From an uncultured Parabacteroides sp. (lineage in GTDB: Bacteria > Bacteroidota > Bacteroidia > Bacteroidales > Tannerellaceae): a stretch of 64,000 nt of DNA. The notes beneath the pieces are model-generated. The model worked only from the letters and a program-made list of their open reading frames with translations. It did no database searches and was not told the origin of the DNA. Positions 1-8,934 of the stretch are shown piece by piece. Both the position numbers and the translations under genes were made by a program. Each line of letters starts with the position of its first letter. Position 1 is the first letter of the stretch. The stretch is from positions 1 to 64,000 of the forward strand of contig UQLN01000014.1 of the NCBI GenBank assembly GCA_900541965.1, read 5' to 3'.

Positions 1-39
1 AGGGGGACATAGACCTTGTAACTTTGTTTTCATATCCAT
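1..39 (-). CDS. 5' end of a fimbrillin-like lipoprotein gene (partial)
   Basis: Only the first 13 codons lie in the window; they read MDMKTKLQGLCPP on the minus strand. They match the start of the lipoprotein gene at 35142-38009, which begins MKMKTELQDLCPS, and the sequence upstream of the two genes is also similar. I infer a paralogous fimbrillin-like surface lipoprotein that continues beyond the left edge. Its only visible promoter is the one inside the invertible element at 147-341, which points away from it here, so the gene should be OFF in this assembly. Confidence 0.7.
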   Translation of the reverse strand, partial: MDMKTKLQGLCPP

Positions 40-146
40 ATATATTTAATTGTTTGTATTTGTTATTACCCTATTTTTTTGTGGTGTCTGATTTATATCT
101 GATAACTATTTAACCATATGTTTGCTTTTAATAAGAGATAATTGTG

Positions 147-341
147 AGTTCTGTGTAGACTACGTTAAATATTAGGGTAAACAAAAAAAATCATTCCGTG
201 AAAGCAGTTACGAATCATATATTTTCAGGGTTTTAGGGGTGATTCTATAAGTGTTATATCTTAAAAATCAAAGGATTTGTGAAATAATATCTGATAATTA
301 GTTTATATATTTGTCAAGTTTAACGTAGTCTACACAGAACT
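147..341. other. invertible promoter element (inverton A)
   Basis: A perfect 23-bp inverted repeat (147-169 and 319-341) flanks 149 bp. Each arm has the pattern AGTTC-N6-GACTACGTTAAA read inward. A Bacteroidetes -7 box, TATATTTG at 306-313, lies next to the right arm and points right. I see no TAnnTTTG pointing left, towards the gene that starts at 39. This arrangement is that of phase-variable promoters turned by tyrosine recombinases in Bacteroidales. Inversion would place the promoter about 130 bases before that start. Elsewhere between 40 and 517 I see only hairpins. Confidence 0.85.
306..313 (+). promoter_or_regulatory. -7 box of inverton A promoter (OFF orientation)
   Basis: TATATTTG followed by T fits TAnnTTTGY. 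No TTTG sits at the usual 19-21 base spacing; the nearest is at 276-279. The same box is in the same place in the second inverton (38287-38294). Transcription in this orientation runs into hairpins at 411-428 and 447-486. Confidence 0.6.
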
Positions 342-410
342 TATTAAATAAAGATTCAAGAAAGGTTATTCAATAAGTATTGTCACCCTCTAAAGATATA
401 TTAGTACGAA

Positions 411-428
411 ATGCTCGCGAATGAGCAT
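411..428. terminator. short hairpin
   Basis: ATGCTC (411-416) and GAGCAT (423-428) form a perfect 6-bp stem with a 6-base loop. It has no clear T-run. It may help stop transcripts leaving inverton A. Confidence 0.3.
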
Positions 429-446
429 ACAAATAGAAATATGTCA

Positions 447-486
447 AAGGGGACTATCTTCAACTTTTTGTTCGGATAGTCCCCTT
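447..486 (-). terminator. terminator hairpin after recQ
   Basis: AAGGGGACTATC (447-458) pairs perfectly with GATAGTCCCCTT (475-486). It lies about 30 bases past the recQ stop. The T-tail is short, so it may work from both sides. Confidence 0.6.
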
Positions 487-517
487 GGTATTTAATACTT
501 TTGTATTTGTATTTTTG

Positions 518-2347
518 TCAGGATTCTTTCGGCAGTTTGAGCACGAAGCGGATTAAAGCAACAAATATTTTTCCGTATTTATCCAGTTTTAATTGCCCGA
601 CTCCCCGTATTTCGCTGAAAGCATCCAGCGTAACAGGTTTTTTGTTTACCATGTCTTCCAAAGCGTCGTCAGAGAAAAGTACATAAGCAGGAATATGTTC
701 TTTTTCCGAAATTTGTTTGCGAAGCTGTTGCAGGGAATCCAGTAAGGTGGTATCGATATTATCGGATTGGATAGGACGTATGGGCTGATATTTATATCCC
801 CCTCTCTTCATAGGCAGTGCAAAATCTTTGGTCTCCTTGAATACGGTAAGAAGTGCCGGTTGTTCTCCAAAAAGGATTTTCCGTCCTAAAGGAGTTACAA
901 TTAACCTGCCCGCCGAGATATAATCGATTTCTATATAGCCTAATTGCAGCATCTGGTAAAGATATTCTTTCCATTCTTTGTAACTGAGGTCTTTTCCTAC
1001 TCCGAATGTTTTTAGTTTATGATATTCCTTTTCTATCAATTCTGTTTTTTCGGAGCCACGGAGGATATCTATTAAAGCGGACATCCCTACAAACTGACCG
1101 GTACGGAAGATTCCGCTCAGTGCCTTTTGTACTAACACGCTGCCGTCGAAGCGTTGGGGAGGGTTTTTACATACATCGCAGTTTCCGCAATCTTTATCCG
1201 CTTCTTCCCCGAAATAACTCAACAGGATACGACGGCGGCAAATATCCGCTTCGCAGTAACGGCGCATCCGGTTCAGCTTTTGCAGGTTTACATCCTTCTG
1301 CCCGCTATTTTCGGCAAAACGACGGAGTATTACCAAGTCGCCTACCGAATAAAACAATAAGGTATCGCTATTCACCCCGTCGCGTCCGGCACGTCCTATT
1401 TCCTGATAGTAATTTTCTATACTTGCAGGCATATTGAAATGAACAACCCAGCGGACATTACTTTTGTCTATCCCCATGCCAAAAGCTACAGTGGCACAGA
1501 CCACATTTACACGATCGTTGATGAAGTCCTCTTGTGCTTTTTCACGTTGCATGGGAGGGAGGCCGGCATGATAAGCAACGGCACGTATACCGTAGTTTGC
1601 TAACTTTTCGGCAAGGTCTTCCGTACTGTTGCGGCTCATGCAATAGATAATACCGCTTTGGCGATGGTGTTTGTTTATAAAATGTACGGTAGCGGCTATC
1701 TTTTCTTTTTTATTTAGTCCCCTGCGGATTGTGAGTGAGAGATTCGGGCGGTCGAATGAGGAAATAAATATTTCCGGTTCGTTTAATTTTAATTGTTCCA
1801 CAATGTCCGTGCGGGTTACTTTGTCTGCTGTGGCGGTGAGTGCTATCAGCGGTACTTTCGGGAAATTCTTCTTTAGTACGGACAGTTGTGTATATTCCGG
1901 ACGGAAGTCATGTCCCCAATGGGAGATACAGTGTGCTTCGTCGATGGCTATCAGCGATATGTCCATCCGCTGCAATAACCAATGCAATTCCCCCATGATG
2001 CCTTCGGGCGAGATATAAAGAAGTTTGATTTTGCCTTGTATGCAGAGTTGACGGACGCGATGTCTTTCTTCTTCGGGCATCATGCTGTTGAGGGCAGCTG
2101 CCGGAATGCCGTTAGCAATCAGGGCTTCTACCTGGTCTTTCATGAGAGCGATTAGCGGGGAAACAACAACCGCTGTCCCCGGTAGATAAATAGCCGGCAA
2201 TTGGAAACAGATCGATTTGCCACCCCCTGTAGGCATTAATACAAGTACATCCTTTTTGTGTAAAATACATTGTATGATTTCTGCTTGTAAGGGTCGGAAT
2301 GATGTATATCCAAAAAATCGTTTAAGAAGTTGCAGTAACTCTTTCAT
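518..2347 (-). CDS. recQ: ATP-dependent DNA helicase RecQ
   Basis: A 3'-5' DNA helicase of recombinational repair and stalled-fork processing, in the cytoplasm. The 609-residue protein has the full RecQ layout. Walker A is GGGKS at residues 41-45, followed by DEAH at 136-139 with the RecQ-specific CISHWGHDFRPEY. The second helicase domain contains a GIDKSNVRWVVHF stretch. A zinc-binding cysteine set (CRRR...CGNCDVC) follows, and a C-terminal HRDC domain covers about 530-605. It is divergent from rhlE; a -7 box (TATATTTG on the minus strand, 2384-2391) lies before the start. Confidence 0.96.
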   Translation of the reverse strand: MKELLQLLKRFFGYTSFRPLQAEIIQCILHKKDVLVLMPTGGGKSICFQLPAIYLPGTAVVVSPLIALMKDQVEALIANGIPAAALNSMMPEEERHRVRQLCIQGKIKLLYISPEGIMGELHWLLQRMDISLIAIDEAHCISHWGHDFRPEYTQLSVLKKNFPKVPLIALTATADKVTRTDIVEQLKLNEPEIFISSFDRPNLSLTIRRGLNKKEKIAATVHFINKHHRQSGIIYCMSRNSTEDLAEKLANYGIRAVAYHAGLPPMQREKAQEDFINDRVNVVCATVAFGMGIDKSNVRWVVHFNMPASIENYYQEIGRAGRDGVNSDTLLFYSVGDLVILRRFAENSGQKDVNLQKLNRMRRYCEADICRRRILLSYFGEEADKDCGNCDVCKNPPQRFDGSVLVQKALSGIFRTGQFVGMSALIDILRGSEKTELIEKEYHKLKTFGVGKDLSYKEWKEYLYQMLQLGYIEIDYISAGRLIVTPLGRKILFGEQPALLTVFKETKDFALPMKRGGYKYQPIRPIQSDNIDTTLLDSLQQLRKQISEKEHIPAYVLFSDDALEDMVNKKPVTLDAFSEIRGVGQLKLDKYGKIFVALIRFVLKLPKES

Positions 2348-2383
2348 ATATTATAGAAGGGGTACTTATTTGTTCGTAGCATG

Positions 2384-2391
2384 CAAATATA
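2384..2391 (-). promoter_or_regulatory. -7 box for recQ
   Basis: The minus strand reads TATATTTGC, an exact TAnnTTTG match, 37 bases before the recQ start. No clear -33 TTTG is seen at the right distance. Confidence 0.5.
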
Positions 2392-2423
2392 GAAAATAAT
2401 TAGAGTAGTGACGGGATTTTACC

Positions 2424-2431
2424 TATCTTTG
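2424..2431 (+). promoter_or_regulatory. -7 box for rhlE
   Basis: TATCTTTG followed by T matches TAnnTTTGY 44 bases before the rhlE start. A -33 element is not obvious. The predicted transcript begins near 2438, just before the hairpin at 2450-2472. Confidence 0.55.
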
Positions 2432-2449
2432 TGGCATTATTTATTTAAG

Positions 2450-2472
2450 GAGCCGGGACGGCTCATTTTTTT
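2450..2472 (+). terminator. terminator-like hairpin in the rhlE leader
   Basis: GAGCC (2450-2454) and GGCTC (2460-2464) form a 5-bp GC-rich stem with a 5-base loop. A run of seven T follows (2466-2472), and the start codon comes three bases after that run. It has the shape of a small intrinsic terminator between promoter and gene, so it could act as an attenuator. Confidence 0.4.
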
Positions 2473-2475
2473 AAC

Positions 2476-3759
2476 ATGACATTTGAACAATTAGGATTAA
2501 TCGAGCCGATACTGAAGGCTCTTGAAGAAGAAAGTTATAAAACCCCAACCCCTATACAAGCTGAAGCAATACCTGTTATCTTGGATGGTTATGATTTATT
2601 AGGTTGTGCACAAACCGGAACCGGTAAAACTGCGGCATTTTCCATACCTATTATCCAAAGGATAGAAGCTCAGTATCGTAAAGGACGCAAGCCGGGTATA
2701 AAAGCCTTGATTTTAACGCCTACCCGCGAACTGGCCATTCAGATCGGCGAAAGTTTTACAGCATATGGCCGGCATACGCATGTACGGCATACCGTTATTT
2801 TCGGTGGTGTAGGACAGAAACCTCAGACGGATGCTCTGGAGAGAGGTGTGGATGTGCTGGTTGCAACTCCCGGACGCTTACTGGATTTGATTAACCAGGG
2901 GTTTGTCCGGTTGGAAACATTAGACTATTTTGTTTTGGATGAAGCAGACCGAATGTTGGATATGGGCTTTATCCATGATATTAAGCGAATATTGCCTCTT
3001 CTTCCTAAAAAGCGGCAGTCTCTTTTCTTCTCGGCTACTATGCCTCCGGAAATAGAACGTCTGGCAAGCTCTATCTTGCATGAACCGGAAAAGGTGGAAG
3101 TTACGCCTCCTTCTTCTACCGTAGATAAAATAGAACAATATGTCTATTATGTGGAAAAAGCGGAGAAAGTCAATTTATTGAAGACACTTTTGGAAGACAA
3201 AGCCTTGGAGTCCGTATTAGTTTTTACCCGGACCAAATATGGTGCGGATAAAGTGGCCCGCGTATTGAATAAGTCCGGCATTGGAGCCGAAGCGATTCAT
3301 GGCGACAAAGGGCAGAATACCCGTCAAAGGGCTTTAAGTAATTTCAAGGATCATACAACCCGTGTATTAATTGCCACGGACATAGCAGCCCGGGGGATTG
3401 ACGTAGACCATCTTTCGCATGTTATCAATTATGAATTACCCAATGTTCCCGAGACATATGTACACCGTATCGGACGTACCGGTCGGGCAGGACGTGACGG
3501 GGTCGCTTTTTCTTTCTGTGATGTGGAAGAAGTTCCTTACTTGAAAGATATACAGAAACTGATTGGTAAAGAAATCGAGGTAGCAGGTGGAAATGCTTTT
3601 GAAACAGCAGAAGTAAAAGTAGCTGTGGCTGAAAAGAAAAAAGCAATCAAAGATGAATCTAAACGCAGGAATATGTTTGGAAGCAAACGCGACGGGTCTT
3701 ATTGGAGGAATAAAAAACGGGCAGCAGGCAATACTGCGGCTAAACCGAAGCGGAAATAA
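2476..3759 (+). CDS. rhlE: DEAD-box RNA helicase, RhlE type
   Basis: An ATP-dependent RNA helicase for RNA remodelling, ribosome assembly or RNA decay. The 427 residues carry the DEAD-box motifs in order. They are a Q motif near PTPIQAEAI, AQTGTGKT (45-52), PTRELAIQ, DEADRMLDMGF, SAT, RGIDVDHLSHVINYELP and HRIGRTGRAGRDG. The basic tail (about 375-427, rich in K and R) fits an RNA-binding extension. It is about the usual length for Bacteroidetes RhlE proteins. The leader contains a terminator-like hairpin directly before the start, which may link expression to RNA structure. Confidence 0.93.
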   Translation: MTFEQLGLIEPILKALEEESYKTPTPIQAEAIPVILDGYDLLGCAQTGTGKTAAFSIPIIQRIEAQYRKGRKPGIKALILTPTRELAIQIGESFTAYGRHTHVRHTVIFGGVGQKPQTDALERGVDVLVATPGRLLDLINQGFVRLETLDYFVLDEADRMLDMGFIHDIKRILPLLPKKRQSLFFSATMPPEIERLASSILHEPEKVEVTPPSSTVDKIEQYVYYVEKAEKVNLLKTLLEDKALESVLVFTRTKYGADKVARVLNKSGIGAEAIHGDKGQNTRQRALSNFKDHTTRVLIATDIAARGIDVDHLSHVINYELPNVPETYVHRIGRTGRAGRDGVAFSFCDVEEVPYLKDIQKLIGKEIEVAGGNAFETAEVKVAVAEKKKAIKDESKRRNMFGSKRDGSYWRNKKRAAGNTAAKPKRK

Positions 3760-3835
3760 CTCTGAAAATAGAGTGAGGACCTGTTTTATATTCCCTGAAA
3801 GATAAATAAAGATATGGCATTTGATATTCATTTTG

Positions 3836-3868
3836 TTGCAAAGTTTTAAAATATAATTCTTAGTTTTG
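3836..3868 (+). promoter_or_regulatory. promoter of the ECF sigma gene
   Basis: TTG at 3836-3838, 22 bases, then TAGTTTTG at 3861-3868, followed by C. The spacing is slightly long. The -7 box covers the TTG at 3866, the most upstream possible start of the sigma gene, so that codon should not be in the transcript. Confidence 0.5.
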
Positions 3869-3904
3869 CAGAAGTGTGTCCAATGCTATATCATAAATAT
3901 TTTA

Positions 3905-4498
3905 GTGCTTGAAATAAAAGAAAATATAATAGACCGCATAAATGAAGGTGATATGAAAGCTTTCGAACAGCTTTATATGACTTTTTATGTCTATTTATGT
4001 GCTGTGGCAACAAAATATGTTTATGATCCGGAGGTCGCAAAAGAGATTGTAAATGATGTGTTTTTAAATATATGGAATAACTCTTCTCTACTTACTTATC
4101 CTGTGAATGCTTATCTGGTTCGTTCCGTACAAAACCGTAGCCTGAATTATTTACGCAAAAAGCGGTTGGAAGAAGTTCCTTTATCTGATGTCCAGGAACA
4201 ATTATTAACAATACAGGAGCAACAGGTTTCTTCCGCTTCCCATCCGTTAGCTTATCTGGAAAATAAGGAATTGGAAGAAAAAATATATAAAGCTGTAGAT
4301 TCTCTTCCTGAAAAATGCCGTAATATATTTATCCAGTATCTTTATATGGATAAGTCATATGAAGAAATTGCTCAAATGAACCATATCAGTCAGAGTACCG
4401 TGCGTGTACAAATTAAGATAGGATTAGCCCGGATGAAAGAGACTTTAGGCAATTATTATTATCTATTTCTTCTTATATTTAATTTTTTTGAAAAATAA
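3905..4498 (+). CDS. ECF RNA polymerase sigma factor (Bacteroidetes expansion family)
   Basis: An extracytoplasmic-function sigma factor that should direct RNA polymerase to the neighbouring glycan-uptake genes. Region 2 is seen as RINEGDMKAFEQLY with the following YVYDPEVAKEIVNDVFLNIW. Region 4 is LPEKCRNIFIQYLYMDKSYEEIA followed by the helix-turn-helix (ISQSTVRVQIKIG). The open frame reaches back to TTG 3866, but this lies in the -7 promoter box. I therefore choose GTG 3905, which keeps all of region 2 (197 residues). It pairs with the FecR gene 79 bases downstream, the standard sigma/anti-sigma arrangement of TonB-linked loci. Confidence 0.88.
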   Translation: MLEIKENIIDRINEGDMKAFEQLYMTFYVYLCAVATKYVYDPEVAKEIVNDVFLNIWNNSSLLTYPVNAYLVRSVQNRSLNYLRKKRLEEVPLSDVQEQLLTIQEQQVSSASHPLAYLENKELEEKIYKAVDSLPEKCRNIFIQYLYMDKSYEEIAQMNHISQSTVRVQIKIGLARMKETLGNYYYLFLLIFNFFEK

Positions 4499-4577
4499 TC
4501 GTATTTCTCTTAAACGGAATGACTGATTGAGGTGTATATATTAGAAACAGTGTTAACGAATCTGTTTTTTTATATAT

Positions 4578-5600
4578 ATGGAGAAATCAGAAATAGACAT
4601 AGAAGGCCTGATATATGACTACCTTGCCGGGCAGTTATCAGAAGAGGAACAGAAAGAACTACTTGCATGGATTAATGCAGATGACGCACATCAGAAAATG
4701 TTTTCTGATGCTGTAGATTTTTGGGCAATAGCTCATGTGCCTTACTTTTCAGCTCAGGCAAAAAAAGATTTTTCCCGTTATTTTACTACTCCGTCCACAT
4801 TTAAAAAGCAAACAAGTAAATTCTTCTTATCAAATCGCAGTAAATGGTATCAAATTGCAGCAGCAGTTCTTTTATTATTCACTGTGAACTTTGGTTTTTT
4901 CCGTGCCGGGCAATACATGCAGAAGGATAAAGAGACTGTTTCTTATTGCGAAACAACTGTCCCGATGGGAAGCAGTACCAAAATGGTTCTTCCGGACCAG
5001 TCTGTGGTTTGGTTAAATGCCGGTTCGACATTCAGATACAGTACTGATTTTAATAAAAGTGCCCGTACAGTGGAATTGAAGGGAGAAGCTTATTTTGAAG
5101 TCGCACATGATTCTTTAAAACCTTTTATTGTAAAATCATCGCATTTGGATATCCGTGTTCTTGGAACGCACTTCAATGTGAAAGCTTATGAAGATGAAGA
5201 AAATACGCAGGTTTCTTTGGTATCCGGTAAAGTACATGTACATGTGAATAGTGATGATGCAACTGTAAGTAATGATATAAATCTTTATCCTAATGAACAG
5301 TTGAGTTATAATAAGACTGAAAAGACTTTGAAAATACAGGATGTGAAAGGTAGTGATACATATACCTGGATAAAAGGAAAAATACAATTTGAGAATCAAA
5401 CATTCGATAGAATAGCAAAAGATCTGGAACGTAGATTTAATGTACATATTATTATAGAAAGCTCATTTCTTCCAAACGAAGTTTTTACAGGCAGTTTTTC
5501 ATTGGATTATTCTTTCTCGGATATAATGGGGGAGATCGATATGGATAAAAAATATGTCTGGATACGCAAAGGTGATACTATTATTATTGGAGATAAATAA
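4578..5600 (+). CDS. FecR-family anti-sigma factor
   Basis: An inner-membrane anti-sigma regulator that should hold the upstream ECF sigma until the partner SusC reports substrate. The N-terminal cytoplasmic part (1-90) is followed by one membrane segment near 95-113 (YQIAAAVLLLFTVNFGFF). A periplasmic FecR domain comes next (VPMGSSTKMVLPDQSVVWLN, then AYFEVAHD and VLGTHFNVKAY). The C-terminal DUF4974-like region (about 265-340) would contact the STN domain of the transporter. At 340 residues it has the normal length. The order sigma, FecR, SusC-STN, SusD is textbook. Confidence 0.92.
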   Translation: MEKSEIDIEGLIYDYLAGQLSEEEQKELLAWINADDAHQKMFSDAVDFWAIAHVPYFSAQAKKDFSRYFTTPSTFKKQTSKFFLSNRSKWYQIAAAVLLLFTVNFGFFRAGQYMQKDKETVSYCETTVPMGSSTKMVLPDQSVVWLNAGSTFRYSTDFNKSARTVELKGEAYFEVAHDSLKPFIVKSSHLDIRVLGTHFNVKAYEDEENTQVSLVSGKVHVHVNSDDATVSNDINLYPNEQLSYNKTEKTLKIQDVKGSDTYTWIKGKIQFENQTFDRIAKDLERRFNVHIIIESSFLPNEVFTGSFSLDYSFSDIMGEIDMDKKYVWIRKGDTIIIGDK

Positions 5601-5630
5601 ATGCTTAATTATTAACAAATCTAACATTTC

Positions 5631-8600
5631 ATGGAAATGAATTATTTAAAGAAGTCTGGAAAATGGATGGTGGCAGCATGCTTATTGGCTGGTTCTCCGT
5701 TAATCCCAGTGAACGCTTATGCGTCCGATATCCAGACACTAACGATGTCTGTCCAAACGGAAAGCACAACATTGAGAGCCCTTTTTGATCAGATTGAGGC
5801 CAAGTTTAATTACACTTTCCTTATTCGGAATAATGACATTAATCTGGACGAACAGGTTACCTTGAACATGGAAAACCGTTCTGTCGAAGATATTTTAAAA
5901 ACCGCACTGAAAAATCAGCATGCTGATTTTATTGTAAACGATAACCGAATTATCGTTTACAAGATTAATTCTAAACAAAATGAATCCTCTGTCAGCGAAG
6001 TATCCCAGCAGACTATAAAAATAAAAGGGGTTGTTGTTGACGCAACGACCGGAGAGCCTGTAATTGGAGCAAATGTGCTTGTGAAAGGTTCTATGAACGG
6101 AACAAGTACGGATTTGGATGGTAAGTTTGACCTTGAAGCTCCAGCCGGAGCTACAATTTCGGTATCATATATTGGTTATCTGCCTGTAGAAATGAAAGCT
6201 ACAAGCAATATGACCATTAAAATTAAAGAAGACACTCAAAATCTTGAAGAAGTAGTTGTTGTTGGGTATACTGTTCAGAAAAAAGAAAGTTTGACAGGTG
6301 CGATGCAAGTTGTATCCAGCGACAAATTGTTGGATGCTACGACACCTTCTGTTGAGAACCTTCTGTCAGGCAAAGCTCCCGGTGTATATGTAATGAGTGG
6401 TGGCGGACAGCCGGGTGCTTCTGGTAAAGTTGTGATTCGTGGTAAGTCTACTGTTAATGGTAGTACTGATCCGCTATGGATTGTTGATGGTGTTATTGTT
6501 GGTAGCAGTGCCGGCAGTTTGAACCCTGCCGATATTGAGTCGATGTCTATTTTGAAAGATGCTGCATCGACTGCGATTTATGGTTCTCAGGGAGCTAATG
6601 GTGTAATCATTGTAACTACGAAAAAAGGCAAATCCGGAAAAGCTTCTATCAATGCTTCTGTTAAGTTAGGTGTTAACCAGTTACATCGTGGAAATTTGAA
6701 TATGATGAATGGTGAAGAGTTATATGATTATTATAACTCATTCGCTAATAAAGAAGCTATTCCTTCCTATTTTGTACCGGAATTACGTAATCGTAATTTT
6801 GACTGGTGGAAAGAAGGTACGCATCTGGGATTAGCACAGGATTATAATGTATCTGTTTCCGGTGGTTCCGATAAAATCAAAACCTATACTTCTATCGGTA
6901 TATATGATGAAAACGGTGCTGTAAAAGGATATGATTATACGCGTTATAATTTGCGTTTCAACGTAGATTATCAAGCTACGGATTGGTTGACAATCAAACC
7001 GAAAGTTTGGGGTACGCGTAGTGATATCATGGACCAGCAACAAGATATAAGTTCAATCATGTATGTGAATTTTCCATGGGACTCTCCGTATGACGAAAAT
7101 GGAGAGCTGATCCAGCAATACAAACCATCCAACTGGATTAATAGCGATGCAACCAATTCGATGTACGATTTACAATGGAACTATGAGAAAAAGACTTCTT
7201 ATGAGTTCATGGGAAACTTTGATTTTGATATTAAGTTTACCGATTGGTTGACTTTTGCTTCTGTTAATAGCTATAAGTATGGTAGTACATCTTTGAAAAA
7301 TTATTCAGATCCGCGTTCTCAAGCCGGTAAAGCCGACCAGGGTTTATTGCAGGATAAGAATACTTCCTATTACCGTATTTATAGTAACCAGTTGCTCCGT
7401 TTCAATAAAGTATTCGATAAGCACTCTGTCAATGCTATTTTAGCTTATGAATGGAATGCCTATACACAGGAAATCCAGGATCAGACAGCTGCAAGTTTTG
7501 CTCCGGGCTTCTCTGTTGCGGATGTGGCTGTTACACCTAAAAAGACAAAAGGTAGCCAGAGTGAATGGGCTGTCCAGTCTTATTTGTTCAATGCGAACTA
7601 TGCTTATGACAACCGTTATTTGTTCTCTTTCTCATTCCGCCGCGATGGTGCTTCGAACTTTGGTAAAGATGCCAAATATGGTAATTTCTTCTCTGTTAGC
7701 GGGGGTTGGAATATCCATCAGGAAGAATTCTTCAAAGCTAAAGATTGGGTTCAGCAATTGAAATTGCGTGCCAGCTATGGTTCTGTTGGTAATCGTCCGA
7801 CACAATTATATCCTCAGTACACTTTATATAGTTTAGGTTCCGGTTATAATGGAAATCCGGGTGCTTATCTTTATCAGGTAAAGAATGATGACCTTACTTG
7901 GGAAAAAACCTATACGGCAGGTGTAGGTATCGATGCTATCTTATTTGATAGATTGACTATTAATCTGGATTATTATAATAAGAAAACAACTGATTTATTG
8001 TATTATGTTCCGTTACCTGGTGTTACGGGTGTTACTGGCGTATATCGTAATGTCGGTTCTGTAAAGAATAACGGTTTTGAAGCATCAGTGAATGTAGATA
8101 TCCTGAAAGGTGGAGACTGGAATTGGAGTATCGCCGCTAATATAGGTTTGAACCGTAATAAGGTAACAGAATTGTATGGTGGTAAGACCCAGATTATCAC
8201 GGGTAATGCTGGTACAAACACTTATATTTATATGGATAAAGTTGTTATGCCGGGTGAAGATGTTGATACATGGTATGGAACAGAGTGGGCTGGCGTTGAT
8301 CCGGAAACAGGATCTCCGTTGTGGTACACTACAAATGAAAATGGTGAACGTGTAACAACGAATAGTTACGGTGAGGCTTCTAAGCATCAGGTTGTGTTAG
8401 GAAAACAAACTCCTGATTTTTACGGAGGTTTCTCAACAAATTTATCTTGGAAAAATATAGATTTATCAGCTGTATTCGGTTATTCTGTTGGTGGTAAGAT
8501 TTTTAACTACGACCGTTCAATGTATGACTCTGACGGCGCTTATGTAAATTATAACCAGATGAACTTAAAGAGTGGTTGGAACCGTTGGGAAAAACCGGGT

Positions 8601-8918
8601 GATATAGCTACACATCCGAAAGCTGAATATGGAAATAAGAGCCAGTCAAGCCGTGGTTCTTCACGCTATCTGGAAGATGCAAGTTATTTGCGCTTACGTA
8701 ACCTGACATTGGGTTATACAGTTCCTTTAAAGGTTCAGTTTATTGACAATTTACGTGTCTTCTTCTCTGGTGAGAATTTATTTGTTGTTTCAGGTTTTTC
8801 TGGTATAGATCCAGAGCTTTCTGTTAATGAAACAAGTAAGGCAGGTCAGAATGGTGTGGCTATTGCTCCATATCCCCAGACTCGTAAATTTATGTTCGGT
8901 TTGAATGTTACATTTTAA
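5631..8918 (+). CDS. SusC/RagA TonB-dependent outer-membrane transporter with STN domain
   Basis: Outer-membrane importer for a glycan or glycopeptide, powered by TonB. After a signal peptide (about 1-32) comes an STN signalling domain (about 38-115), which in this family contacts the FecR partner. A carboxypeptidase-regulatory-like domain follows (IKGVVVDATTGEPVIGANV, about 129-210). Next are the TonB-box/plug start LEEVVVVGYTVQKK and a beta-barrel ending in aromatic residues (FMFGLNVTF). The length of 1095 residues is typical of STN-bearing SusC. Unlike the two SusC genes at 20067-26527 it has its own STN and does not share their inverted repeat, so I do not place it in the switch. Confidence 0.95.
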   Translation: MEMNYLKKSGKWMVAACLLAGSPLIPVNAYASDIQTLTMSVQTESTTLRALFDQIEAKFNYTFLIRNNDINLDEQVTLNMENRSVEDILKTALKNQHADFIVNDNRIIVYKINSKQNESSVSEVSQQTIKIKGVVVDATTGEPVIGANVLVKGSMNGTSTDLDGKFDLEAPAGATISVSYIGYLPVEMKATSNMTIKIKEDTQNLEEVVVVGYTVQKKESLTGAMQVVSSDKLLDATTPSVENLLSGKAPGVYVMSGGGQPGASGKVVIRGKSTVNGSTDPLWIVDGVIVGSSAGSLNPADIESMSILKDAASTAIYGSQGANGVIIVTTKKGKSGKASINASVKLGVNQLHRGNLNMMNGEELYDYYNSFANKEAIPSYFVPELRNRNFDWWKEGTHLGLAQDYNVSVSGGSDKIKTYTSIGIYDENGAVKGYDYTRYNLRFNVDYQATDWLTIKPKVWGTRSDIMDQQQDISSIMYVNFPWDSPYDENGELIQQYKPSNWINSDATNSMYDLQWNYEKKTSYEFMGNFDFDIKFTDWLTFASVNSYKYGSTSLKNYSDPRSQAGKADQGLLQDKNTSYYRIYSNQLLRFNKVFDKHSVNAILAYEWNAYTQEIQDQTAASFAPGFSVADVAVTPKKTKGSQSEWAVQSYLFNANYAYDNRYLFSFSFRRDGASNFGKDAKYGNFFSVSGGWNIHQEEFFKAKDWVQQLKLRASYGSVGNRPTQLYPQYTLYSLGSGYNGNPGAYLYQVKNDDLTWEKTYTAGVGIDAILFDRLTINLDYYNKKTTDLLYYVPLPGVTGVTGVYRNVGSVKNNGFEASVNVDILKGGDWNWSIAANIGLNRNKVTELYGGKTQIITGNAGTNTYIYMDKVVMPGEDVDTWYGTEWAGVDPETGSPLWYTTNENGERVTTNSYGEASKHQVVLGKQTPDFYGGFSTNLSWKNIDLSAVFGYSVGGKIFNYDRSMYDSDGAYVNYNQMNLKSGWNRWEKPGDIATHPKAEYGNKSQSSRGSSRYLEDASYLRLRNLTLGYTVPLKVQFIDNLRVFFSGENLFVVSGFSGIDPELSVNETSKAGQNGVAIAPYPQTRKFMFGLNVTF

Positions 8919-8934
8919 TTAAAGGAAAAAAGGA

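Noticed and set aside
5631..8918. The STN-bearing SusC as a third partner of the switch
   Set aside because: It has its own signal peptide and sigma/FecR control and does not carry the 16-bp repeat.
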